This document shows positions 13,359 to 19,485 of a stretch of DNA of 19,485 nucleotides, one piece after another. The translations under genes were made by a program, and so were the position numbers. The notes below the pieces were generated by a model, which was not told where the DNA came from, searched no databases, and worked only from the letters and a program-made list of their open reading frames with translations. The DNA comes from Flemingiibacterium sp045636145. GTDB taxonomy: Bacteria > Bacillota > Clostridia > Oscillospirales > CAG-272. Numbering within the stretch: the stretch's first letter is position 1; every line of letters starts with the position of its first letter. Location of the stretch: assembly GCA_045636145.1 (NCBI GenBank), contig JAZTWV010000046.1, forward strand, positions 1 to 19,485, given 5' to 3'.

Positions 13359-15509
13359 ATGGATATCATAAAACAGCTGGCAGAAGAACTTTCACTCACC
13401 GTAGATCAGGTAGAAAAGACCGTTGCGCTTTTTGATGACGGAAACACCATCCCCTTTATAGCGCGTTACCGCAAGGAGGTCACAGGCTCTCTTGACGATG
13501 CACAGCTCCGCGATCTTTTCGACCGCCTTACATATCTGCGCTCGCTTGAAGCGCGCAAGGCAGAGGTACACACCCTTATTACGGAACAGGGCAAAATGAC
13601 GCCCGAGATAGAAACCGCGCTGAAGCAGGCGAAAATCCTCACCGAGGTTGAGGATATATACCGTCCATTCCGTCCAAAGCGCAAGACGAGGGCATCTGTT
13701 GCAAGAGAGAGAGGACTTGAGCCGCTGGCACAGGCACTTCTGGCGCAGGAAGCCGAATACGCACCCACGCTTGACGAAATGGCTGAATCGCTTATAAATC
13801 CCGAGCTTGGCGTTGAAAGCGCCGAGGATGCATTTGCCGGCGCCTGCGATATTATCGCCGAGGACATTTCCGACAATGCGGACTACCGTAAATATATCCG
13901 CGCGCTGACCTTTGATCTGGGTGAGCTTAAGAGTACGGCGGCAAAGGAAGAAGATTCGGTGTACGCACTGTATTACGACTTTCACGAACGCCTCAAAAAA
14001 CTGCCGGGACACCGCATCCTCGCCATAAATCGCGGAGAGAAAGAAGAATTTCTTAAGGTTTCCGTAACCATGCCGGACGATGTGGCTGTAAACAATCTTT
14101 TTGCGAAGATTCTGAAAAAAGGGACAAGTCCCGCAAAGCCTTACGTGGAGCGTGCCATTATTGACAGCTATGACCGTCTTATAGCTCCCTCAATTGAGCG
14201 CGAAATACGTTCATCCATATTTGACGATGCCTGCGAAGCCGCAATAAAGGTGTTTGAAGTAAACCTCAAAAATCTTCTCATGCAGCCGCCGCTTAAGGGC
14301 AAGACCGCACTGGGTTATGACCCCGGATACCGCAACGGCTGTAAGCTTGCGGTGGTAGATAAAACAGGCAAGGTGCTTGATACCGCGGTTATCTATCCCA
14401 TGAAGCCGCAGGAGCGCATTGAAGAATCAAAGCGCATAGTAAAACGTCTCATCTCGGCGCACAACGTTGGCGTTATAGCCATCGGAAACGGCACAGCATC
14501 AAAGGAAAGCGAAATATTCATCGCAGGTCTTCTTAAAGAGATCGACGAGGACGTAAAATATGCAGTCATAAGCGAGGCCGGTGCATCTGTGTATTCGGCA
14601 TCAAAGCTTGCCGCCGATGAATTTCCGGACTTTGATGTAATGCAGAGAAGTGCCATATCCATAGCGCGACGTTTACAGGACCCCCTTGCAGAGCTTGTAA
14701 AGATCGACCCGAAATCCATTGGTGTGGGACAGTATCAGCACGATATGAAGCCTGCACGCCTCGATGAGGCTCTGGGCGGTGTGGTTGAGGACTGTGTAAA
14801 CACCGTGGGAGTTGATATAAACACCGCTTCCCATTCCCTGCTCTCTTATGTAGCTGGAATCAACTCCACATCCGCCAAAAATATTGTTAAATACAGAGAG
14901 GAAAACGGCGAGTTTAAGTCCCGCGCCGAGATAAAGAAGGTTCCTCGTATCGGCGACAAGGCGTTTGAGCAATGTGCAGGATTCCTGCGCGTTTCCGGAT
15001 CTTCGGAAATACTCGACTGCACGGGCGTGCATCCCGAAAGCTATGCCGCGGCTCGCAGTCTTCTCAAAAAGTTCGAATACTCCTCCGATGACGTGCGCCA
15101 AAACCGTCTCGCCGGGCTTCGCGACAAGGTGAAAAAGCACGGCTTTGCAAACATATGCGCGGAGCTTCAAATAGGCGAGCCTACTCTTATGGACATAATC
15201 GGCGAGCTTGAAAAGCCGGGACGCGATGTGCGCGACACGCTGCCTCAGACGGTGCTTAGAGACGATATTCTCGATATCGCGGACTTAAAGCCGGATATGA
15301 TAGTTACGGGTACTGTAAGAAACGTTATCGACTTCGGCGCATTTGTGGATATCGGCGTACACCACGACGGACTTGTGCACATCTCGGAAATATGCGACCG
15401 TTTTATAAAGCATCCCGGCGAGGTGCTTTCTGTTGGCGATGTCGTGGAGGTCAAGATAAAATCCGTTGATCTTCAGAAACACAGAATTGCGCTTACAATG
15501 AAATTTTAA
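13359..15509 (+). CDS. tex: Tex-family S1 RNA-binding protein
   Basis: A 716-residue nucleic-acid-binding protein, bacterial relative of Spt6, implicated in transcription or RNA metabolism. The N-terminal helical domain contains GNTIPFIARYRKE (28-40). A YqgF/RNase H-like domain starts at about 314 (GKTALGYDPGYRNG). Helix-hairpin-helix elements lie at about 480-550 (NTVGVDINTAS; VPRIGDKAFEQCAGFLRV). A C-terminal S1 domain spans about 645-716 (TGTVRNVIDFGAFVDIGVHH). The length is typical and no residue looks disrupted. The start ATG has a CAGGAG site at a normal distance. It follows rsuA by 24 bases in the same operon. Confidence 0.96.
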   Translation: MDIIKQLAEELSLTVDQVEKTVALFDDGNTIPFIARYRKEVTGSLDDAQLRDLFDRLTYLRSLEARKAEVHTLITEQGKMTPEIETALKQAKILTEVEDIYRPFRPKRKTRASVARERGLEPLAQALLAQEAEYAPTLDEMAESLINPELGVESAEDAFAGACDIIAEDISDNADYRKYIRALTFDLGELKSTAAKEEDSVYALYYDFHERLKKLPGHRILAINRGEKEEFLKVSVTMPDDVAVNNLFAKILKKGTSPAKPYVERAIIDSYDRLIAPSIEREIRSSIFDDACEAAIKVFEVNLKNLLMQPPLKGKTALGYDPGYRNGCKLAVVDKTGKVLDTAVIYPMKPQERIEESKRIVKRLISAHNVGVIAIGNGTASKESEIFIAGLLKEIDEDVKYAVISEAGASVYSASKLAADEFPDFDVMQRSAISIARRLQDPLAELVKIDPKSIGVGQYQHDMKPARLDEALGGVVEDCVNTVGVDINTASHSLLSYVAGINSTSAKNIVKYREENGEFKSRAEIKKVPRIGDKAFEQCAGFLRVSGSSEILDCTGVHPESYAAARSLLKKFEYSSDDVRQNRLAGLRDKVKKHGFANICAELQIGEPTLMDIIGELEKPGRDVRDTLPQTVLRDDILDIADLKPDMIVTGTVRNVIDFGAFVDIGVHHDGLVHISEICDRFIKHPGEVLSVGDVVEVKIKSVDLQKHRIALTMKF

Positions 15510-15511
15510 TC

Positions 15512-16447
15512 ATGCCAAAGCCAACCGCACGAAAGAGAATATCCGCGTTTATAACCGCCTGTCTTACCGTAGCGGCAATTTTAGTCTGTCTTAGATTCGG
15601 TGAAGAAATACTTTCTGTGGCAGGAAAGTTTACGGGAATTCAATTTTTATCATTCGGAATGTACAATCCGCCTGCCGACGGAGAGCTTTTGATGCGTATC
15701 ATTGATGTAGGTCAGGCTGACAGCACGCTTATACAAACAACCGATGCAGTTATTCTTATTGATGCCGGCTCAGAAGAATCGGAAGCTACGCTCAAAGCAC
15801 ACCTTGATGCTTACAAAATAGAGAGCATAGACTATCTGATATGCACTCATCCCCACGATGACCACATAGGCGGAGCAGATATGGTAATAAAGGAATACGG
15901 CGTTAAAAATCTGCTTACTACGCATAAATTCTCAGAGGAAGCTTCGTTCAAAAAGCTGTTGAATGCAGCTATAAACGGCGATGTATCTGTGTCCGTCCCC
16001 TATACAGGTCAAACTTTCAGCGTCGGAACAGTAAATTTCACCGTGCTCGGTCCTCTTTCAGAATACGACGACGAAAATGACACGAGTCTCATTATAAAGC
16101 TTGTATTCGGTGAGACATCGTTTCTGTTTACAGGTGATGCAAGCAGTAAGGTGGAGAATGACCTGCTTTCGTATTACGGTGAAGATGTGCTGGACTGTGA
16201 TTTTTACAAGATCGCGCATCACGGCGCCAATACATCATCATGCTCGGAATTTCTGACTGCTGTGTCGCCAACTGTTGCTGCGGCATCCTCCGGAAGAAAC
16301 AACGAATTCGGTCATCCGAGAGGAGAAGTTCTGAGTCGACTTGAAAAGGTAGGCTGCAAAACAATCCTGCGTACCGATCTTTCCGGCACAATGACCCTGC
16401 AATCCGACGGCAAAGTGCTCACTGCACTGTCAAAGTATGTGGAGTGA
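15512..16447 (+). CDS. ComEC/Rec2-like metallo-beta-lactamase-fold hydrolase, membrane-tethered
   Basis: A 311-residue protein with an N-terminal TM helix (AFITACLTVAAILVCLRF, about 12-29), then an extracytoplasmic metallo-beta-lactamase-fold domain. Motifs seen are DVGQADS (65-71), IDAGS (83-87), THPHDDHIGG (112-121, the HxHxDH metal site), TGDA (207-210) and AHHGA (235-239). This DVGQ...HHG set matches the C-terminal domain of the DNA-uptake protein ComEC, but the competence TM domain is missing. Such free-standing forms are common in Clostridia; their substrate is not settled, with nuclease or phosphodiesterase activity suspected. The ATG is two bases after the tex stop, so it depends on the tex operon. 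No terminator is visible before the proS promoter. Confidence 0.85.
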   Translation: MPKPTARKRISAFITACLTVAAILVCLRFGEEILSVAGKFTGIQFLSFGMYNPPADGELLMRIIDVGQADSTLIQTTDAVILIDAGSEESEATLKAHLDAYKIESIDYLICTHPHDDHIGGADMVIKEYGVKNLLTTHKFSEEASFKKLLNAAINGDVSVSVPYTGQTFSVGTVNFTVLGPLSEYDDENDTSLIIKLVFGETSFLFTGDASSKVENDLLSYYGEDVLDCDFYKIAHHGANTSSCSEFLTAVSPTVAAASSGRNNEFGHPRGEVLSRLEKVGCKTILRTDLSGTMTLQSDGKVLTALSKYVE

Positions 16448-16479
16448 TTATTGCACCTCGCCAAAATTTCAGGCAGCTA

Positions 16480-16508
16480 TTGACATACGGGGAAATACAA
16501 GGTATAAT
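16480..16508 (+). promoter_or_regulatory. Consensus sigma-A promoter of proS
   Basis: TTGACA (16480-16485) and TATAAT (16503-16508), both perfect consensus hexamers with a 17-base spacer. The 5' UTR is about 37 bases, too short for a T-box leader. Confidence 0.9.
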
Positions 16509-16551
16509 AGTATTATTCGATAAAAAACACTTGAAAGGATATATCACCAAA

Positions 16552-17991
16552 ATGGCAAACGACAAAAAACTCGTTGAAGCGATAACCTCAATGGACGTGG
16601 ATTTCGCTCAATGGTACACCGATATTTGCAAAAAAGCGGATCTTATTGACTATTCAAGCGTAAAGGGCTGTCTTATTATCCGTCCCTACGGCTATGCTAT
16701 CTGGGAAAACATCCAGAAGAACCTTGACTCGCGCTTTAAGGCATTGGGACACGAAAACGTATGTATGCCTATGTTCATTCCCGAGTCACTCCTTAACAAA
16801 GAAAAAGATCACGTTGCCGGCTTTGCTCCCGAGGTTGCATGGGTAACACACGGCGGAAGCGAGAAGCTTACCGAGCGTCTTTGCGTACGCCCCACTTCCG
16901 AAACACTTTTCTGCGAGCATTATGCCAACATCATTCGCTCCTACCGCGATCTTCCCAAGCTCTACAACCAGTGGTGCTCGGTAGTACGCTGGGAAAAGAC
17001 CACCCGTCCGTTCCTGCGTTCACGCGAATTCCTCTGGCAGGAGGGTCACACCATGCACGCAACCGCCGAGGAAGCACGTGCTGAAACCGTACAGATGCTC
17101 AATGTTTACGCAGATTTCCACGAGCAGGATCTTGCAATCCCGGTAATCAAGGGTGCTAAGACTCCCTCCGATAAATTTGCAGGTGCTGTAGATACCTACG
17201 CTATCGAAGCACTTATGCACGACGGTAAGGCACTTCAGGCAGGTACATCTCACTATTTCGGCGATGGTTTTGCCAAGGCATTCGATATCACATATACCGA
17301 CAAGGAAAACAAGCTTGTGCATCCTTTCCAGACCTCGTGGGGCGTTTCCACCCGTATGATCGGCGGTATCATTATGACTCACGGTGACGATAACGGTCTC
17401 GTTCTTCCTCCCGCAGTTGCTCCCATTCAGGTAGTCATCATCCCCGTTGCGGCTCACAAGCCCGGCGTTATCGAGGCTGCAAATGCGATTGCAGACAGAC
17501 TTAAGGGCGACTTCAGAGTTAAGGTCGACGATTCCGACAACTCTCCCGGATGGAAATATTCCGAATATGAGATGAAGGGCGTTCCGGTACGAATTGAGAT
17601 CGGTCCTCGCGACATCGAGGCTAACCAGTGCGTTATCGTAACCCGTCACGACAGAGAAAAGACTATTGTATCCCTTGACAATCTGGAAGCGGCTGTTCGT
17701 GAAAGACTTCAGGCAGTACGCGACGGTCTGTACGCAAAGGCGCTTGCAAACCGCGAAAAGCGCACCTACGACTGCAAGACCATGGACGAGATCACAGCAA
17801 AGCTGGCTGAGAGCGGCGATGGATTTGTTCGCGCAATGTGGTGCGGCGATCCCGAGTGCGAGGATAAGGTTAAGGAAACAACAGGTGTTGGCTCAAGATG
17901 TATCCCCCTTGACCAGACACAGATTTCCGACACCTGCGTATGCTGCGGCAAGCCTGTAAAGCATATGGTATATTGGGGCAAGGCATATTGA
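16552..17991 (+). CDS. proS: Prolyl-tRNA synthetase (archaeal/eukaryotic type)
   Basis: A 480-residue class II aminoacyl-tRNA synthetase that charges tRNA-Pro. Motif 2 region: VRPTSETLF (112-120) and RWEKTTRPFLRSREFLWQEG (146-165); motif 3 lies near HPFQTSWGVSTRMIGGII. The anticodon-binding domain begins near VQVVIIPVAA-type sequence, and the C-terminal domain holds a Cys set (MWCGDPEC, SRC, CVCCGK) ending in WGKAY. This is the short form without the editing insertion of the bacterial type, common in Firmicutes and Clostridia. The ATG at 16552 follows AAAGGAT; upstream in-frame codons belong to the promoter region. It is a single gene with its own promoter. Codon use is biased toward highly expressed patterns. 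Confidence 0.96.
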   Translation: MANDKKLVEAITSMDVDFAQWYTDICKKADLIDYSSVKGCLIIRPYGYAIWENIQKNLDSRFKALGHENVCMPMFIPESLLNKEKDHVAGFAPEVAWVTHGGSEKLTERLCVRPTSETLFCEHYANIIRSYRDLPKLYNQWCSVVRWEKTTRPFLRSREFLWQEGHTMHATAEEARAETVQMLNVYADFHEQDLAIPVIKGAKTPSDKFAGAVDTYAIEALMHDGKALQAGTSHYFGDGFAKAFDITYTDKENKLVHPFQTSWGVSTRMIGGIIMTHGDDNGLVLPPAVAPIQVVIIPVAAHKPGVIEAANAIADRLKGDFRVKVDDSDNSPGWKYSEYEMKGVPVRIEIGPRDIEANQCVIVTRHDREKTIVSLDNLEAAVRERLQAVRDGLYAKALANREKRTYDCKTMDEITAKLAESGDGFVRAMWCGDPECEDKVKETTGVGSRCIPLDQTQISDTCVCCGKPVKHMVYWGKAY

Positions 17992-18031
17992 TTCCATATT
18001 CCGGAATCAGTTCCAACCCATATATTGTGCG

Positions 18032-18060
18032 TTGAAAATCTCCCTCATTTATGATAAAAT
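18032..18060 (+). promoter_or_regulatory. Possible promoter of the SleB-like gene
   Basis: TTGAAA (18032-18037) and TAAAAT (18055-18060) with a 17-base spacer. The expected start at about 18067 would fall inside the following hairpin, which makes the site ambiguous. Confidence 0.45.
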
Positions 18061-18063
18061 ATA

Positions 18064-18096
18064 CGCAGACGGCAGTCAGTGCCGCCTGCGTTTTTT
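18064..18096 (+). terminator. Terminator-like hairpin before the SleB-like gene
   Basis: CGCAGACGGCA (18064-18074) pairs with TGCCGCCTGCG (18080-18090) with one A-C mismatch, and TTTTTT follows. It most likely ends proS transcripts. It lies between a promoter-like sequence and the next ribosome binding site, so it could instead be a leader attenuator. Confidence 0.7.
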
Positions 18097-18117
18097 AATA
18101 CCTGGAGGAGGAATGAA

Positions 18118-18933
18118 ATGAAGAAACTAAAAATAATATTCGCGTCGCTTATTACACTTTCCCTGCTTGCTTCGGGAATGTCAGCCCATGAATCAATTGA
18201 TATCCGCATTAACGGAGCAGATACCAAAATCGGCGCTCTGCTGATAGGTACAACTACATACGTCCCATTCGATACTGCAAATGATGCCCTCTCTTTCGGC
18301 GCGGCACAGATAAGCGGAACTGCCGAAGAAATGCACGCCTCAACGCCGTTTGCATCAATAACCGCACGCGCCGACGGATGTTATCTTGAAGCCGAGGGAC
18401 GTTATATCGGTGGAAGCAAAAGCATTGTTGTCAGCGGTATGCTGTATGTACCGATCCGCTCCCTTGCAAAAGCATACAATGCTGACGTAGAATGGCATGA
18501 TGCCACCCGTTCCGTCGATCTTTACGCACGTGAAGGCGACAGCATCATAAACGGTGATGAATACTACAGCTCGGATGAAGTATATTGGCTGTCTCGAATA
18601 ATAAACGCCGAGGCACTGGGCGAACCCCTTGAAGGTAAGATAATGGTAGGAAATGTCATAATGAACCGCGTGAGAAGCAATGAGTTCCCAAGCACCATAT
18701 ACGGGGTCATCTTTGACCGCGAGCACGGAGTGCAGTTCACCCCCACCGCAAACGGCACTATATACAACACACCAACTGAGGAAAGCATTATTGCGGCAAA
18801 GCTTTGCCTTGATTCATACTATCTCTCACGCTCGGCAATGTATTTTCTTAACCCTGCCCTTGCAACAAGCTTTTGGATTCCTGCCAACCGTCCATACCTG
18901 ACAACAATAGGAAGTCACGACTTTTACTCCTAA
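18118..18933 (+). CDS. Exported cell wall hydrolase (copper-amine-oxidase-N + SleB/CwlJ)
   Basis: A 271-residue secreted protein with a signal peptide (KKLKIIFASLITLSLLASGM, residues 2-21). A copper-amine-oxidase-like N-terminal domain follows (about 27-138: INGADTKIGALLIGTTTYVP and SIVVSGMLYVPIRSLAKAY), a common cell-surface module in Clostridia. The C-terminal hydrolase domain of the SleB/CwlJ family spans about 155-255. It starts WLSRIINAEALGEPLEGK, with Glu165 as likely catalytic acid, then VGNVIMNRVRSNEFPSTIYG. In spore-formers such enzymes degrade spore cortex or wall peptidoglycan; which of these applies here is not clear. The ATG at 18118 has a GGAGGAGG site six bases upstream. I see no convincing sigma-G or sigma-E promoter. 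Confidence 0.88.
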   Translation: MKKLKIIFASLITLSLLASGMSAHESIDIRINGADTKIGALLIGTTTYVPFDTANDALSFGAAQISGTAEEMHASTPFASITARADGCYLEAEGRYIGGSKSIVVSGMLYVPIRSLAKAYNADVEWHDATRSVDLYAREGDSIINGDEYYSSDEVYWLSRIINAEALGEPLEGKIMVGNVIMNRVRSNEFPSTIYGVIFDREHGVQFTPTANGTIYNTPTEESIIAAKLCLDSYYLSRSAMYFLNPALATSFWIPANRPYLTTIGSHDFYS

Positions 18934-18958
18934 AAAAACGTCCTTCGGGACGTTTTTT
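18933..18958 (+). terminator. Terminator of the SleB-like gene
   Basis: A perfect 11-base stem with a TTCG tetraloop (18944-18947), ending in six Ts, begins at the last base of the stop codon. The A run on the 5' side makes it potentially bidirectional. Confidence 0.92.
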
Positions 18959-19050
18959 CATTTAAGTTTCGTATTTGACAGGATACAGCCACAAAAATCA
19001 CGATTGTCGAAATCCGCCTGCGGATTATGTGCGTTTTTTCCCGTATCTAC

Positions 19051-19079
19051 TTGATTTTTAGCATTATTTGTATTATAAT
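19051..19079 (+). promoter_or_regulatory. Sigma-A promoter of the DUF6514-like gene
   Basis: TTGATT (19051-19056) and TATAAT (19074-19079) have a 17-base spacer, about 40 bases upstream of the start codon. A small stem (AATCCG-CCTG-CGGATT, 19011-19026) lies upstream. Confidence 0.75.
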
Positions 19080-19118
19080 ATATATATTCCCATAATTACT
19101 ATTATTTAGGAGATTTAT

Positions 19119-19349
19119 ATGAGATACGAATACCGAATCAAGGCAGACATAATACGTGATGAACAGGATACAGAGCATGAGGTTTACGGAATTGCGGCAT
19201 ACGATATCACTACAAATACACCCATAAGGATCATCGGAGATATATTTTGCGAGCGTGAAGCCGCCGAGTGGTTTATTTCCCTCTGCAACAGGCTGGGACT
19301 GTCCATAGAACAGCTTGACGAAGCTGTGGAGGACGTTATCTGCGCATAA
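19119..19349 (+). CDS. Small DUF6514-like protein
   Basis: A 76-residue acidic soluble protein with no TM helix or signal peptide. The sequence runs from MRYEYRIKADIIRD through YGIAAYDIT and GDIFCEREAAEWFISLCNRL to LDEAVEDVICA. A beta-rich N-terminal half with a YGI segment, then an amphipathic helix and a VEDV-type C-terminus, are consistent with the DUF6514 family of Clostridia (about 75-110 residues), whose function is unknown. I base this on remembered family features, so the name is tentative. The ATG follows AGGAGA. It has its own promoter and terminator, so it is a genuine gene. Confidence 0.65.
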   Translation: MRYEYRIKADIIRDEQDTEHEVYGIAAYDITTNTPIRIIGDIFCEREAAEWFISLCNRLGLSIEQLDEAVEDVICA

Positions 19350-19356
19350 TAAACAT

Positions 19357-19380
19357 CCACCCGCCAAGCGGGTGGTTTTT
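19357..19380 (+). terminator. Terminator of the DUF6514-like gene
   Basis: CCACCCGC (19357-19364) and GCGGGTGG (19368-19375) form a perfect stem with a CAA loop, followed by TTTTT, seven bases after the stop. Confidence 0.92.
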
Positions 19381-19383
19381 CAC

Positions 19384-19485
19384 ATGCGGGCATAGCCCTA
19401 TTATCCTCGCGATGCGTAGAACGCACTTGTACGGTCTGCCAGCTGCGCGGAGACTGTTACTTGCTGCCCGTGAACGGGCCTACAT
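19384..19485. other. Unassigned hairpin-dense end segment
   Basis: No confident gene. Four short stems are packed into about 100 bases: GGGC-ATA-GCCC (19388-19398), TGCG-TAGAA-CGCA (19413-19425), GTCT...AGAC (19434-19454) and GCCCG-TGAA-CGGGC (19466-19479). It could be part of a structured RNA whose rest lies outside the window. A minus-strand frame is also open from the edge to a stop at 19401, so a C-terminal fragment of a gene is possible. Confidence 0.35.

Noticed and set aside
13392..14012. 206-codon open frame on the minus strand
   Set aside because: It is antisense to tex, which has complete domains; no start signals or recognisable motif.
16486..16551. T-box leader upstream of proS
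   Set aside because: The promoter leaves a leader of only about 37 bases, without room for specifier and antiterminator stems.
17020..17649. 209-codon open frame on the minus strand
   Set aside because: It is antisense to proS and results from biased codon use in that gene.
17985..18007. TGATTCC/GGAATCA inverted repeat at the end of proS as a terminator
   Set aside because: It is short and no T tract follows; the hairpin at 18064-18096 is a far better terminator.
1..19485. CRISPR array, insertion sequence, prophage or tRNA
   Set aside because: No regularly spaced repeats, transposase or integrase motifs, phage genes or tRNA cloverleaf were seen in the window.

Overview
The window looks like chromosomal core sequence from an endospore-forming Clostridia-type Firmicute, probably of the Oscillospiraceae/Ruminococcaceae kind. 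The reasons are a spoIIIA sporulation operon, a SleB/CwlJ-type cortex hydrolase, strong AAGGAGG-type ribosome binding sites, sigma-A promoters with 17-base spacers, and an archaeal/eukaryotic-type prolyl-tRNA synthetase. The genus cannot be fixed from the sequence alone. I see no phage, transposon, CRISPR array, tRNA or rRNA.

Region 1 (1-3948, minus strand) is the spoIIIA operon, spoIIIAA to spoIIIAG, tightly coupled with overlapping stop and start codons. The window edge cuts spoIIIAG; spoIIIAH would lie beyond it. The products form the SpoIIIA-SpoIIQ feeding-tube complex that links mother cell and forespore. Region 2 (4011-5735, minus) is yajC, a four-TM TIGR04086-like membrane protein, a terminator, and a 219-residue protein whose two ends resemble the N- and C-termini of the SCIFF-peptide radical SAM maturase but which has no radical SAM core. 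This is the most unusual object in the window. Region 3 (5766-8878) has a CPBP-family membrane protease (minus), divergent promoters, a Methyltransf_32-like methyltransferase and an overlapping YdcF/DUF218 protein (plus). It ends in a shared hairpin between convergent genes.

Region 4 (8880-11393, minus) is a large DUF5722-like, glycosidase-like surface protein anchored by a C-terminal TM helix, with its own promoter. Region 5 (11550-12078, minus) is monocistronic rplS, with a clear promoter, a structured 5' leader and a perfect terminator. Region 6 (12171-16447, plus) is an apparent operon: a proline-rich single-TM protein, the pseudouridine synthase rsuA, tex, and a membrane-tethered ComEC-like metallo-beta-lactamase-fold hydrolase. 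Region 7 (16480-18096) is proS, with a perfect-consensus promoter. Region 8 (18118-18958) is an exported copper-amine-oxidase-N plus SleB hydrolase. Region 9 (19051-19380) is a small DUF6514-like protein with its own promoter and terminator.

The last 100 bases are unassigned and dense in short hairpins; they may belong to a structured RNA or a gene that continues past the window. Most genes are housekeeping or sporulation functions, with translation (rplS, rsuA, proS), RNA metabolism (tex) and cell envelope/sporulation as the shared themes.
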